Source: a virus
Length of the DNA: 23,986 nt
Reading direction: 5' to 3' (one strand)
IMG/VR virus record: IMGVR_UViG_3300027906_000153
Span: 1-23,986 of that record
Part shown: positions 1 through 8,900 of the stretch, in pieces
Layout: every line of letters begins with the position of its first letter
How positions within the stretch are numbered: position 1 is the first letter of the stretch
The notes under the pieces: model-generated
Told to the model about the DNA's origin: nothing
Database searches by the model: none
The model's input: the letters and a program-made list of their open reading frames with translations, nothing else
Made by a program: the position numbers and the translations under genes

Positions 1-1
1 A

Positions 2-3000
2 AATTTAACTCATGTTTCTGGAACACAAGTTGGTAGTTATAAAATTAAAAAAATAGACAGTTCGACAATTACATATCAGTTAAATGAAGATGCATATCAA
101 ATGAATTGTGCTTATACTGCTACAAATCCTGTAGTTATTACAAATGTTGGTCATGGTTTAGCAGATAATGATATAGTACAAGTTTACGATATGGTTAGTG
201 GAAATGCAATTGCCGTAGGATCATATGTTGCAACTGAACTTACCTCTGATACTTTTTCTATTCCTGTAGATGGAACAACAAGTGGTGCAGGTCGTTTAAA
301 TTATTATAGAAATTTAATGAAGGGGGATCAAGTTAAATGTACATATGTGAGAGGACAGGAATCAGACGGTACGGGTGGTACAACATACGTATCACGAAAA
401 AAAATAGTATCTGTGCCACAAATGGTTTTCAATACTCCTTCAGAGATGACCAATAACACATTTAATTTAATTAAACAAAGTGATACTGTAACTACTCCTT
501 CACTTCAAGGAAAATTAGTAAAATTTAATGAAGATGATAATGTATTTAAATATGTTGCAACTACTTCTGCTGGAGCAATTACATCTGATTCATTTGCAAA
601 TAACACTATAATTGATTTAGAGGGAGGTGATTTACCTCTTAGAATTCATATAAAGGCGAACACATATCCTACACATAATATACATCCCTTTAATTCTTCT
701 GCACCAAAAGTAGAAGGAACCTTTCCTGAAGATGGGGAATCATTTCCAAGAAAATTAACAGTTTCAAATATTTTAAGACGAGGAAAAACTGCTATTATAG
801 AAACAAATCATCCACATAATTTATCTAAAGGGGATGAAATTAAGATATTGGGTTCAACAAATAGTGTTTATAATTTAGAGACAAAAGTATTAGCCGCACC
901 TACGGCAAATACTTTACATTATGAATTAACGGCATCATCATTTATAGGTGTACAAAGTCCTGCTCCTGGTCCTGTAAAAATACAAACAAAGGCAACTGGT
1001 TCTTTTGCAGATGCTTTTAATGCTATTATTATAAATTTTAGTCAGTCAATGAATACGAGTACGATTTCTGTTTCTAATAGTTCTCATATTATTTCCGCTG
1101 ATGGATCATCGGCGGTATTTGCTGGAGAACAAGATTCTGCTTCAAGTACAGTACAAATGTCTGATGATGGATTTGAAAATATTGAACAATGTGTTTCAAT
1201 AACTCCAAGTAAAGGTAATTCGTCTTTTGCACTTCTTCCTTCAACTATAAAAAGAAATCATAGTTATAAAATTAGAGTTACAGATGATGTTCAGGATTTA
1301 GGAAAAACAAATCTTGTTTATCAGTATGAATCTACAGAGGGGATTGATGTTGGATTAAAGATTATTGATCCTAAAACAGGGCAATCAACCATTTATTCAA
1401 GAGATGAAGATCCTCCCGAAATTAAAAAGATATCAATTTCATCAACTGCGGGAACTGCTGGATTTGCTGGAAAAGTTTTAGAAAGTAAAACTGCTTCTGA
1501 AATAAGTTCCCCTAGTACGTATCAGGACGTTGATATTGATCTGGATACTGAATCTATAATTATACAATTTACTGAAGAAATGAATATTGCTTCTGTGACC
1601 ACTGCTACTAGCAATACAACTCCTGTGGGAACGGTTCAATTGTCTTGTGATAGTTTTAATACAGTTGTTCAAATGACTTCTACTTCACCAGTAGTTTCAA
1701 AGACCGAAGAAGAGAATGATACATTTACTTTTACTCCTGTAGCAAATTTAGCAGGAGGTGCAAATTATACATTAAAGGTTTCAAAAGGTGTTTCAGACGG
1801 TTCTCCAGAAAATAATCAGATGGCGGAAGATAATGTTACTTCTTCTATAATTCTAACTTTGAATTCAACGAGTACAATAGATTCTACTAATACTTTTGTT
1901 GCTGGAGAAATTATTAATGGTCTTAGAACAATAAGCATTAAATCAAATACAAACCCTGCTAACACTCCTATAGATGTTGGAGACTTAGGCGATGGTGTTT
2001 TTCCTGCTAATAGTGATGCAACTGTAACATTGGGAGATGAATTTATAGGATTAACTTCTAAAGGTAAAGGTAAAGTTTTTGATTATCTTCCAGATGCATG
2101 GACTCCCAATGGTAGTACAAATCCTGCGGCTACAAATTATGTAAGTGCAATAACAAGCATGAGATATACAGAAATTCCTGGATTAGATGGGACTATTACA
2201 AAATTAATTCCTGGTGAAACCTGTAGAATTAATGCAACTCATAGTTTTGTAATCGATAATGTTGCTATTACACCTGATCCAGAAGGAGAAGTTATATCAG
2301 TGGATCTTTCTTCTTCACCAAAAACTGTTACTTATAGAAATCTTAAAGTTGATGCTGATTTTATAACAGGCAGTACAACTATAGGGTCTTCTTCAGATAG
2401 AATTATAGGAAGAGAGTCTAATGGACATTTTGTTGGGCATGAAAGTACCAAGCAAACTGGACCAGGATTTAAAATGGCCTCTACGGCTGTAGTTTCTGAT
2501 GTAAAATTTGCAAATACAGATGGAGATGTAGTATCAATTTTAAGTGCAAATCAAAATTCTATTAATTGTACTGCAAATTTTAAAGTTGGATTTACACAAA
2601 CAATGAATGTCGATAGTTTAAATTATCCTGCAAGTTCTCTTGTACCTGCTAATCATGATTATAATATTATATTTTCATATGATAGTAGTTTTAAAAATGC
2701 AATTCCATTTGATTCAATTACTGGTTCGAATAATGATACTTCTTTTGAGTTAAGACCTGCAATATTAGCAAATACAAGTTTAAATTTAACACAAAATTCA
2801 AAAATTTATGCAACTGTAACTGATACTGCAAAAAGTAAGGGTGGGACAACTCTTGCATCAACTGCTACTTATACAACATATTATGCTAATACTGCATCGA
2901 ATCATGATTTTAAAGCAATACAATGTGAAGTAATGACTTATGATGGACAGATTATTGAATTAGGAGTAGGAGGGTCTGGATCTATGCCTAATCAGTCTTC

Positions 3001-3316
3001 AATAATTTCTAGAAATTATCCCATTGTAATTCATTTTAATGAGGCGATCTTATTATCAACATTCGCAATAGGTTCAGGTAATGAAATAGAATTGTCTACT
3101 GCATCTGGATTTGGTTCTGGACATTTTACGGATATGAGAGTTGAGAGATCAGGAGAATTTGGAAATAAAATTGTTTTAACTCCAACAACTACTACTGGAT
3201 TAGCGGCATCTACACAATATTATATAAGAGTTGTTTCAGGTGTAGGTGGAACGAATGAAACAGGAGTAACATTAGCATCAACTGTATATTTTAATTCATT
3301 TACAACAACTTCATAG
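2..3316 (+). CDS. Large Ig-like (Big_5/SbsA-like) virion protein, 5'-truncated by window edge
   Basis: The reading frame is open from base 2, so the ATG at 101 is probably internal and the protein begins upstream of the window; about 1104 residues are visible. It looks like a multidomain extracellular/virion protein. The N-terminal part holds two HGL-type beta modules (131-309 and 788-982), and base 2 onward resembles the back half of another. The rest holds four Big_5/SbsA-like Ig units. Each opens with an F-S/T-x-x-M-N type strand (IIINFSQSMN near 1030, IIIQFTEEMN near 1555, FKVGFTQTMN near 2580, IVIHFNEAIL near 3025) and closes with a Y-x-I/L-x-V strand (YKIRVTDDV, YTLKVSKGV, YYIRVVSGV). 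Family knowledge: such domains occur in phage fibres and surface proteins. Its place directly before the baseplate wedge genes suggests a baseplate-attached decoration or fibre; that is inference. No catalytic motif was seen. Confidence 0.8.
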   Translation, partial: NLTHVSGTQVGSYKIKKIDSSTITYQLNEDAYQMNCAYTATNPVVITNVGHGLADNDIVQVYDMVSGNAIAVGSYVATELTSDTFSIPVDGTTSGAGRLNYYRNLMKGDQVKCTYVRGQESDGTGGTTYVSRKKIVSVPQMVFNTPSEMTNNTFNLIKQSDTVTTPSLQGKLVKFNEDDNVFKYVATTSAGAITSDSFANNTIIDLEGGDLPLRIHIKANTYPTHNIHPFNSSAPKVEGTFPEDGESFPRKLTVSNILRRGKTAIIETNHPHNLSKGDEIKILGSTNSVYNLETKVLAAPTANTLHYELTASSFIGVQSPAPGPVKIQTKATGSFADAFNAIIINFSQSMNTSTISVSNSSHIISADGSSAVFAGEQDSASSTVQMSDDGFENIEQCVSITPSKGNSSFALLPSTIKRNHSYKIRVTDDVQDLGKTNLVYQYESTEGIDVGLKIIDPKTGQSTIYSRDEDPPEIKKISISSTAGTAGFAGKVLESKTASEISSPSTYQDVDIDLDTESIIIQFTEEMNIASVTTATSNTTPVGTVQLSCDSFNTVVQMTSTSPVVSKTEEENDTFTFTPVANLAGGANYTLKVSKGVSDGSPENNQMAEDNVTSSIILTLNSTSTIDSTNTFVAGEIINGLRTISIKSNTNPANTPIDVGDLGDGVFPANSDATVTLGDEFIGLTSKGKGKVFDYLPDAWTPNGSTNPAATNYVSAITSMRYTEIPGLDGTITKLIPGETCRINATHSFVIDNVAITPDPEGEVISVDLSSSPKTVTYRNLKVDADFITGSTTIGSSSDRIIGRESNGHFVGHESTKQTGPGFKMASTAVVSDVKFANTDGDVVSILSANQNSINCTANFKVGFTQTMNVDSLNYPASSLVPANHDYNIIFSYDSSFKNAIPFDSITGSNNDTSFELRPAILANTSLNLTQNSKIYATVTDTAKSKGGTTLASTATYTTYYANTASNHDFKAIQCEVMTYDGQIIELGVGGSGSMPNQSSIISRNYPIVIHFNEAILLSTFAIGSGNEIELSTASGFGSGHFTDMRVERSGEFGNKIVLTPTTTTGLAASTQYYIRVVSGVGGTNETGVTLASTVYFNSFTTTS
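131..309 (+). repeat. HGL-type beta module, copy 1
   Basis: The translated stretch begins VVITNVGHGLADNDIVQVYD and continues with a G-S-Y and T-F-S-I pattern. It matches the consensus H-G/N-L-x-x-G-D-x-V-x-V-x-G shared with the copies at 788-982, 7960-8130 and 12889-13062. The similarity is at protein level only. Boundaries are approximate. Confidence 0.6.
788..982 (+). repeat. HGL-type beta module, copy 2
   Basis: The translated stretch contains HPHNLSKGDEIKILG followed by a Y-N and a T-L-H-Y pattern. It is the second copy of the HGL module in the same truncated gene. Boundaries are approximate. Confidence 0.6.
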
Positions 3317-3327
3317 GAGAAAATATT

Positions 3328-3570
3328 ATGCCATTAAGTAGTGCTAAATCAGGATTAGAAGCGGAACTTAAAAAAGCGTTTAAAGAAGGTTCTGCTAATA
3401 ATTCCGAAGGATATGTTGCAACTGCAATTGCAACGGCCGTACACAACTATACTTCTCAAGCATTAGTAGAACTTACAATGTGTACTACTACAGTTTCAGG
3501 TGCTTCGGTTTCGGGAGGACCAGTTACAGGAAGCGGAACACTTATAAAGGGTATAGGAAAATTAACATAG
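3328..3570 (+). CDS. Small protein of unknown function (80 aa), virion cassette
   Basis: An 80-residue protein starts 11 nt after the Ig-like gene with a clear Shine-Dalgarno (AGGAGA, 3315-3320, 7 nt before ATG). The first half is likely helical (SSAKSGLEAELKKAFKEG, then an Ala-rich ATAIATAVHNY stretch). The last third is a Gly/Ser/Thr/Val-rich tail (VSGGPVTGSGTLIKGIG). The general look, an LSSAK-type helix followed by a Gly-rich tail, resembles small proteins found beside structural genes in marine T4-like phages, but I know no assigned function. There is no signal peptide, membrane segment or catalytic motif. Tight coupling to the preceding gene suggests the two are made together; a role as a small virion or assembly component is inference. 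Confidence 0.75.
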   Translation: MPLSSAKSGLEAELKKAFKEGSANNSEGYVATAIATAVHNYTSQALVELTMCTTTVSGASVSGGPVTGSGTLIKGIGKLT

Positions 3571-3579
3571 GTATTTCTG

Positions 3580-3587
3580 ACTAAATA
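3580..3587 (+). promoter_or_regulatory. Putative T4-type late promoter for gene 25 (ACTAAATA)
   Basis: The octamer ACTAAATA differs from the T4 late consensus TATAAATA at its first two positions. It lies exactly 5 nt (aacat) before the ATG at 3593, the same spacing as at genes 8 and the minus-strand gene. The 15 bases 3582-3596 are identical to 10241-10255 at gene 8. No Shine-Dalgarno is visible before this ATG. In T4 the start site is about 5-7 nt past the octamer, which here is the A of the ATG. Confidence 0.6.
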
Positions 3588-3592
3588 AACAT

Positions 3593-4093
3593 ATGGGTTA
3601 TAACACAGACATAAACAGTAAAAATTTCGGAAATTGGGAAGAAGATGTAGTTTTTGAAGAGGTTAATATATCTGATGAACAGGCAAAGATTAATAACATC
3701 CTCTCAGAAATGCATCAACCCAAAGATTTAAGTTTAAAGTTTATTAACAATCCTAATACAGGAGATGTTGGACTAAAAACTGGTTCTAATGCAGTAAGAG
3801 AATCTATAAAGAATTTAATACAAACAGGAAGATACGAAAGGCCGTTTCAACCAACCTTAGGATCAAACATACAAAATTTATTATTTGAACCAAATGATTT
3901 GATCACTATGCAATTGCTTGAAGATGAAATAAGAACAGTAATAGAAAATTGGGAAAAAAGAGCAAGAGTTATGGATGTTGGTATTGAAAGTATAAGGGAT
4001 GGTTTTGAATATAAAGTTGTAATAACTTTTTCAGTTGTTAATGAAACTGAACCAGTAACTTTTACAACATTTTTACAACGGACAAGAGGGTAA
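3593..4093 (+). CDS. 25: Baseplate wedge subunit gp25
   Basis: A protein of the GPW/gp25 family, a baseplate wedge component next to gp6 that helps link the wedge to the sheath initiation region. The conserved core is visible: RYERPFQPTLGSNIQNLLFE at about residues 82-101, then a region rich in I, E and W (VIENWEKRARVMDV), ending in the strand pair VVITFSVVNETEPV. T4 gp25 is 132 residues. This one is 166, the extra being an acidic N-terminal extension of about 40 residues before DLSLKF. An in-frame ATG at codon 40 (3710) would give a T4-like length but has no ribosome site, so the first ATG is preferred. The chosen ATG also lacks a Shine-Dalgarno and sits 5 nt after a late-promoter octamer. 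It is followed at 4 nt by gene 6. Confidence 0.93.
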   Translation: MGYNTDINSKNFGNWEEDVVFEEVNISDEQAKINNILSEMHQPKDLSLKFINNPNTGDVGLKTGSNAVRESIKNLIQTGRYERPFQPTLGSNIQNLLFEPNDLITMQLLEDEIRTVIENWEKRARVMDVGIESIRDGFEYKVVITFSVVNETEPVTFTTFLQRTRG

Positions 4094-4097
4094 TTAA

Positions 4098-5987
4098 ATG
4101 GCTACAGAAGCATCTAAATTAAGAGTTTCGGAATTAGATTTCGATCAAATAAAAAATAATTTTAAATCTTTTCTTAGAGAACAAGATATCTTTAGGGATT
4201 ATAATTTCGAAGGTTCAACTATTGCTCATCTTTTAGATATTTTAGCATATAATACACATTATAATTCTTTTTATTTGAACATGGTTGCAAATGAAATGTT
4301 TATAGATTCTGCTACTACTAGAAGTGCTATGGTATCTTTATCAAAAATGTTGGGTTATACGCCAAGATCAAGAACAGGTGCTAAAGCGAATGTCAATATA
4401 TCAGTAACTCCTGATGATTCTCCATCGAATATAACGATAGCAAAAAACACAAAATTTAATACATCAATTAATGGTGTTAATTATGTTTTTGTTACAGATC
4501 AAGCATATTCACAAACTGCAAATAATGATAATTCTACTATCACTCTTCAAAACGTATCATTAGTTGAAGGGGAGCCACTATCTTTTAGATATACAGCCAA
4601 TACAAAAGATAGTTCGCAAAGATTTACAATTCCTAATCGAGGAGTTGATCATTCAACTGTTACGGTTTCGATTAAAGAAAATTCTTTTACTACAGATTTA
4701 GTTCCTTATACACAAGCAACAGATTTACTTGAAACTTCTTCTTCTTCAAACATATATTTTGTCGAAGAAAATACAGATTTTTTGACTGATATAAAATTTG
4801 GTGATGGGGTTTTAGGTAGAAAATTAAAAAACGGAAATATTGTTATTATTGATTATAATGTTTGTGGAGGAGTATTAGGGAATGGTGCAAATAATTTTAC
4901 TGTTTCTTCAACTGCTGGTGGTTATGCAACTGTTACAGTAGCCACTAATGTTAAAGCAGAAGGTGGTTCTGATGAGGAGGCTTTAGATTCTATTAGATTT
5001 AACGCACCAAGACATTACAATACTCAAAATAGGGCAGTAACTAAAGACGATTATAAACGAATTATAATGAGAGACTATCCATTAGCAGAATCTATAGTCG
5101 TTTATGGTGGCGAAGAAGCAGATCCTCCTGAATATGGAAAAGTGTTTATAGGTATCAAACCTAAATCTGGACTCTATTTAACAGATTCCGTAAAAACAAA
5201 TATTAGAGATAATGTACTTAAAAAATATAATGTAGCATCAATTACACCAACATTTGTTAATATTGACTATATTTACATATTATTAACAACTACTGTTAAT
5301 TTTGATTCAAGATTGACTACAAGGCCTTCTCAAGCATTGAGAAAGTCAGTTATAGCATCAATAAACAATTATGTTAGTTCCGATCTTTATAAATTTGAAC
5401 AAACATTTAGACTGTCTAAACTACAAACACAAATAGATGATACTGATTCTTCTATTCTAGGAAACGATAGTGCTATTAGATTGAAAAAAACAATTACACC
5501 TACATTGAATCAAAAATTGTCTTATACTTTAAAGTTTAATAATGCTATTGAACATCCACAGTCTGGTTATGTATCTTTAGTTTCTACTGAATTTTCTATA
5601 AATGATGAACAAAATATTTTAAGAGATGAATGTAAATTAAAAGATGTTGATGGAACATTAAAAGTATACAGAGTGGATACTGAAGGAACAGAAATTACAG
5701 TCAGAGAAAATATAGGTAGTGTAGATTACATAACTGGAAAAGTAATATTAAACTCTTTTGATCCTGCTTCATACGAAGGAGCGGAACTTAGTATAACAAT
5801 TCTTCCTGTTTTAGGGGATGTTTTATCTTTAAGGGAACAGTTAATAACAATTGAAGAAGTAGATATTAATTTAAAAATGAATGATATTTCTATTGTAACT
5901 AAACAGACTCAGGTTGTAACTGCTGAAACCTCGGATACTTCTAGTGGAACCACGAAGACAATTCAAACAACAACGGTAAATTATTAA
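4098..5987 (+). CDS. 6: Baseplate wedge subunit gp6 (Baseplate_J-like)
   Basis: A T4 gp6 homologue, the main wedge protein that dimerises to form the inner baseplate ring. Length (629 aa) is close to T4 gp6 (660 aa). The N-terminus carries a typical stretch: DFDQIKNNFKSFLREQDIF, then FEGSTIAHLLDILAYNTHYN and SATTRSAMVSLSKMLGYTPR (residues about 14-95). Around residues 230-320 the Baseplate_J-type segment shows FGDGVLGRKL and GGSDEEALDSIRFNAPRHYN with RAVTKDDYKRIIMRDYP, a pattern widely shared with gpJ/gp6 proteins. The start is supported by a GAGGG Shine-Dalgarno (4086-4090, 7 nt before ATG) inside the end of gene 25. The stop is 1 nt before the next start, implying translational coupling. 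Confidence 0.94.
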   Translation: MATEASKLRVSELDFDQIKNNFKSFLREQDIFRDYNFEGSTIAHLLDILAYNTHYNSFYLNMVANEMFIDSATTRSAMVSLSKMLGYTPRSRTGAKANVNISVTPDDSPSNITIAKNTKFNTSINGVNYVFVTDQAYSQTANNDNSTITLQNVSLVEGEPLSFRYTANTKDSSQRFTIPNRGVDHSTVTVSIKENSFTTDLVPYTQATDLLETSSSSNIYFVEENTDFLTDIKFGDGVLGRKLKNGNIVIIDYNVCGGVLGNGANNFTVSSTAGGYATVTVATNVKAEGGSDEEALDSIRFNAPRHYNTQNRAVTKDDYKRIIMRDYPLAESIVVYGGEEADPPEYGKVFIGIKPKSGLYLTDSVKTNIRDNVLKKYNVASITPTFVNIDYIYILLTTTVNFDSRLTTRPSQALRKSVIASINNYVSSDLYKFEQTFRLSKLQTQIDDTDSSILGNDSAIRLKKTITPTLNQKLSYTLKFNNAIEHPQSGYVSLVSTEFSINDEQNILRDECKLKDVDGTLKVYRVDTEGTEITVRENIGSVDYITGKVILNSFDPASYEGAELSITILPVLGDVLSLREQLITIEEVDINLKMNDISIVTKQTQVVTAETSDTSSGTTKTIQTTTVNY

Positions 5988-5988
5988 A

Positions 5989-8900
5989 ATGTCAGAATAC
6001 GATTTTTTAAAAGATGAAGAAAATATAAAACTATTAGGTAAAATATCTAATTTAGTTGATAGTCAATTACCTCAATTTGTTAGAGATGAGGGTGGAAACT
6101 TTTCTGAATTTTTAAAATTTTATTATAAGTGGATGGAAGCCCACGAACTTACGATAAAAGAAATTGTTCAAGATGAATTCTTTGTTACTTTAGAAAGTGA
6201 GCAAGGTGCTTTTGTTTTAGAGGACGGTTCTAATCTTAATTTAGAGGGACCTAGAACAGATAGTAGTGCATATGAGAAAGATGAAGTTATAACTGGACTA
6301 ACTTCAGGTGCAATTGGAATAGTTGATAGAAATTCGAATACAACATCATATAAAATTTATGTAACTGGTGAAACAAAAACAGATTTCGAACCTGGCGAAC
6401 TTATACAAGGAACTAATAATCGCACAAAAGGTACAGTAGTAAGTTTTTATAAAAATCCTGTTTATGCTTCAAGAACATTACTTAAATCAAGAGATATTGA
6501 TAGTGTTTCAACATCTATGTTGGATAATTTCACTAAAGAATTTTTAGTAAATCTTCCAATATCTTTAAGTAGTGATAAGGGACTTTTAATAAAACATATA
6601 GCAGATGTTTATAGATCAAAAGGAACAAGCACTTCATATGAATTTTTATTTAAATCATTATATGATATTCAAAATCTTACGTATTATACCCCAAAATTAG
6701 ATTTATTAAAACCTTCTTCAGGTGATTGGCAACAAGATAAATCTATCAGAATTATAACAGACGATCCAATGTCTGCATTTGAAAGTCATATTGTTACTGG
6801 AAAACAGTCTGGTGCAACTGGTATTGTTAATCGTATTGAAAAATTTGCGGCTGGTGTTTTTAATGTAACAGAATTATTTTTAACAAATATTACAGGAACA
6901 TTTGTTGTGGGGGAAACAGTTACTTCAAATGAAGTTGAAGGAGTATCTGGATCTGGAGTGACACAAGGATTGTTACAATCAATAAGAATTAGTGGTGCTG
7001 GATCAAACTATAGAATAGATGATAAACTTACATTTTCTGGTGGAGGTGGTGTAGAAGCAAAAGGAAAAGTAACAACTGTTGGTTCAGGATCTTTAACAGA
7101 TTTTACAATATATGATGGAGGAGATGGATATGTTGAAGATAAGGCATTAACAGTAAATAATTTTGCTACATTGGGAGAGGGTTTTGCAGGAAAAATTAAA
7201 GATGTTGTTGATACATTTACTTTTTCTCAGAATGAAGATATAATAGGAAATTTTACTTCAGTTGTTTTAAACGATCTTGCATTTGAAATGAGTGGTAATA
7301 CTGATTCTAATGTGTCAGATAGACTTATTGATACTCTTGGGTTTTCTAAATTAGATGCAGGACATATTAGAACAGTACAGACAACTGGTACTGGATCTGG
7401 TTATGAGGCTATTCCCAAAATATCAGTTGTAGAAACTTCTACTGCACAATTTACAGAAAATTCTGTACAGATTTTAAACTTAAATTCAGATCCGGATGCT
7501 CTTGCTACAACAAATGCAATTACTGATTTTTTTGATCCAGGCGAAAAAATTTATGCGAATAGTGGTAATAAGATAGGAACATTTTTTGGTACTGTAGCCA
7601 CAGAAGATACTATTAAAGATCCTACTAGAATGAGAGTAAAAACTATAAAATTTTTAGATACTCTTGTTACACAAAAAATACCTACTGCTCAAAGAAATGA
7701 TATGCTTGTAAATAATAGTTCTTATTTAGGAAGTTCTTATCCTTCTGTTTATCATTTACAGTTTGTTTCCGGAGGAGCCTCAACTGTTAATACTATAAAA
7801 TATAGACGAGGTATTGATGCTAGAGAACTTTTTAATAGTGCAAACAATAATTCAAAGTGTGATTGGTATCCTACATCAGGAGGTGTAGATGTAACAGGTG
7901 GTTATCAAACACTAAGTTTTGGAATAACGGGTCTTACTCGGGATAGTTCAACTGCAACCGCAATTACATATGGTGCCCATGGATTATCAAATGGACAAAT
8001 ACTTGCTGTTTCAGGAGCAAATCAAACAGAATATAATGGTAATGCAACTATTACTGTAGCAAATTCAACCGCCTTTACATATACTGTAAGTGGATCTCCA
8101 GCCTCTCCTGCTACAGGAACAGTAACATATAATGAAAATGTTTCAGTAAAATTTACACTACCTTTTTCTCATACCACTGATGATGAGTATGCCTTTTCCA
8201 CTGTTGATTTTATATCAAATGAAGAAGTTACGGGTGCTAATTCAGGTGCGATAGCATCTGTAAATACTGGTGTTGCTTTTTCTCCAGGCGGAGAGTTGGG
8301 AAACAATTCTGTTATTGGAGTTTCCGCTGAAGATGCAGGTTCTGGTTCTATAAAATCTGTTTTGATTCAGGACGTTGGTGTTGGTTTTACATCTTCTCCT
8401 CAAATAACATTACCTGGTCTTGGTGCAAACAATGCAACTTTGAATGCAGTTATTGGAGCCGTCAGTTCTGGAACAGGAGTATATCTTGATGAAAATGGAC
8501 AATTGAGTTCAAGTAAAAAAATTATTGATAGTGATTTTTATCAAGATTATTCTTATTCTCTTATTGCGAATAAACAACTTAATGATTATCAAGAAATTAT
8601 TTTTAAATTATTACATCCTGTAGGAACAAAATTATTTGGAGAATTTACACCTGATGCCGTTGAATTAAATATGGGATTTGATAGTAGAATATCATTTGAA
8701 GGTGGAGACAAGGCTTTAAAAGAAGATGGTGATGATCTTTTAATGGAAGATTCTACTGATCCTAAACATAAAATTGTTTTTAATGATAATCAAAATTTAA
8801 GTTTAGGTACAGTTACTATAACAGGTAATTCAGATATTATGCTCGGAGTTGCAAATGCATATATGATTTCCGAAGCAAGTGAAACACTTGTTACAGAAAA

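Noticed and set aside
101-103. ATG at 101 as the true start of the first gene
   Set aside because: The same frame is open and beta-module-like (GSYKIKKIDSSTITYQL) up to the window edge, and no Shine-Dalgarno precedes 101, so the gene is treated as truncated.
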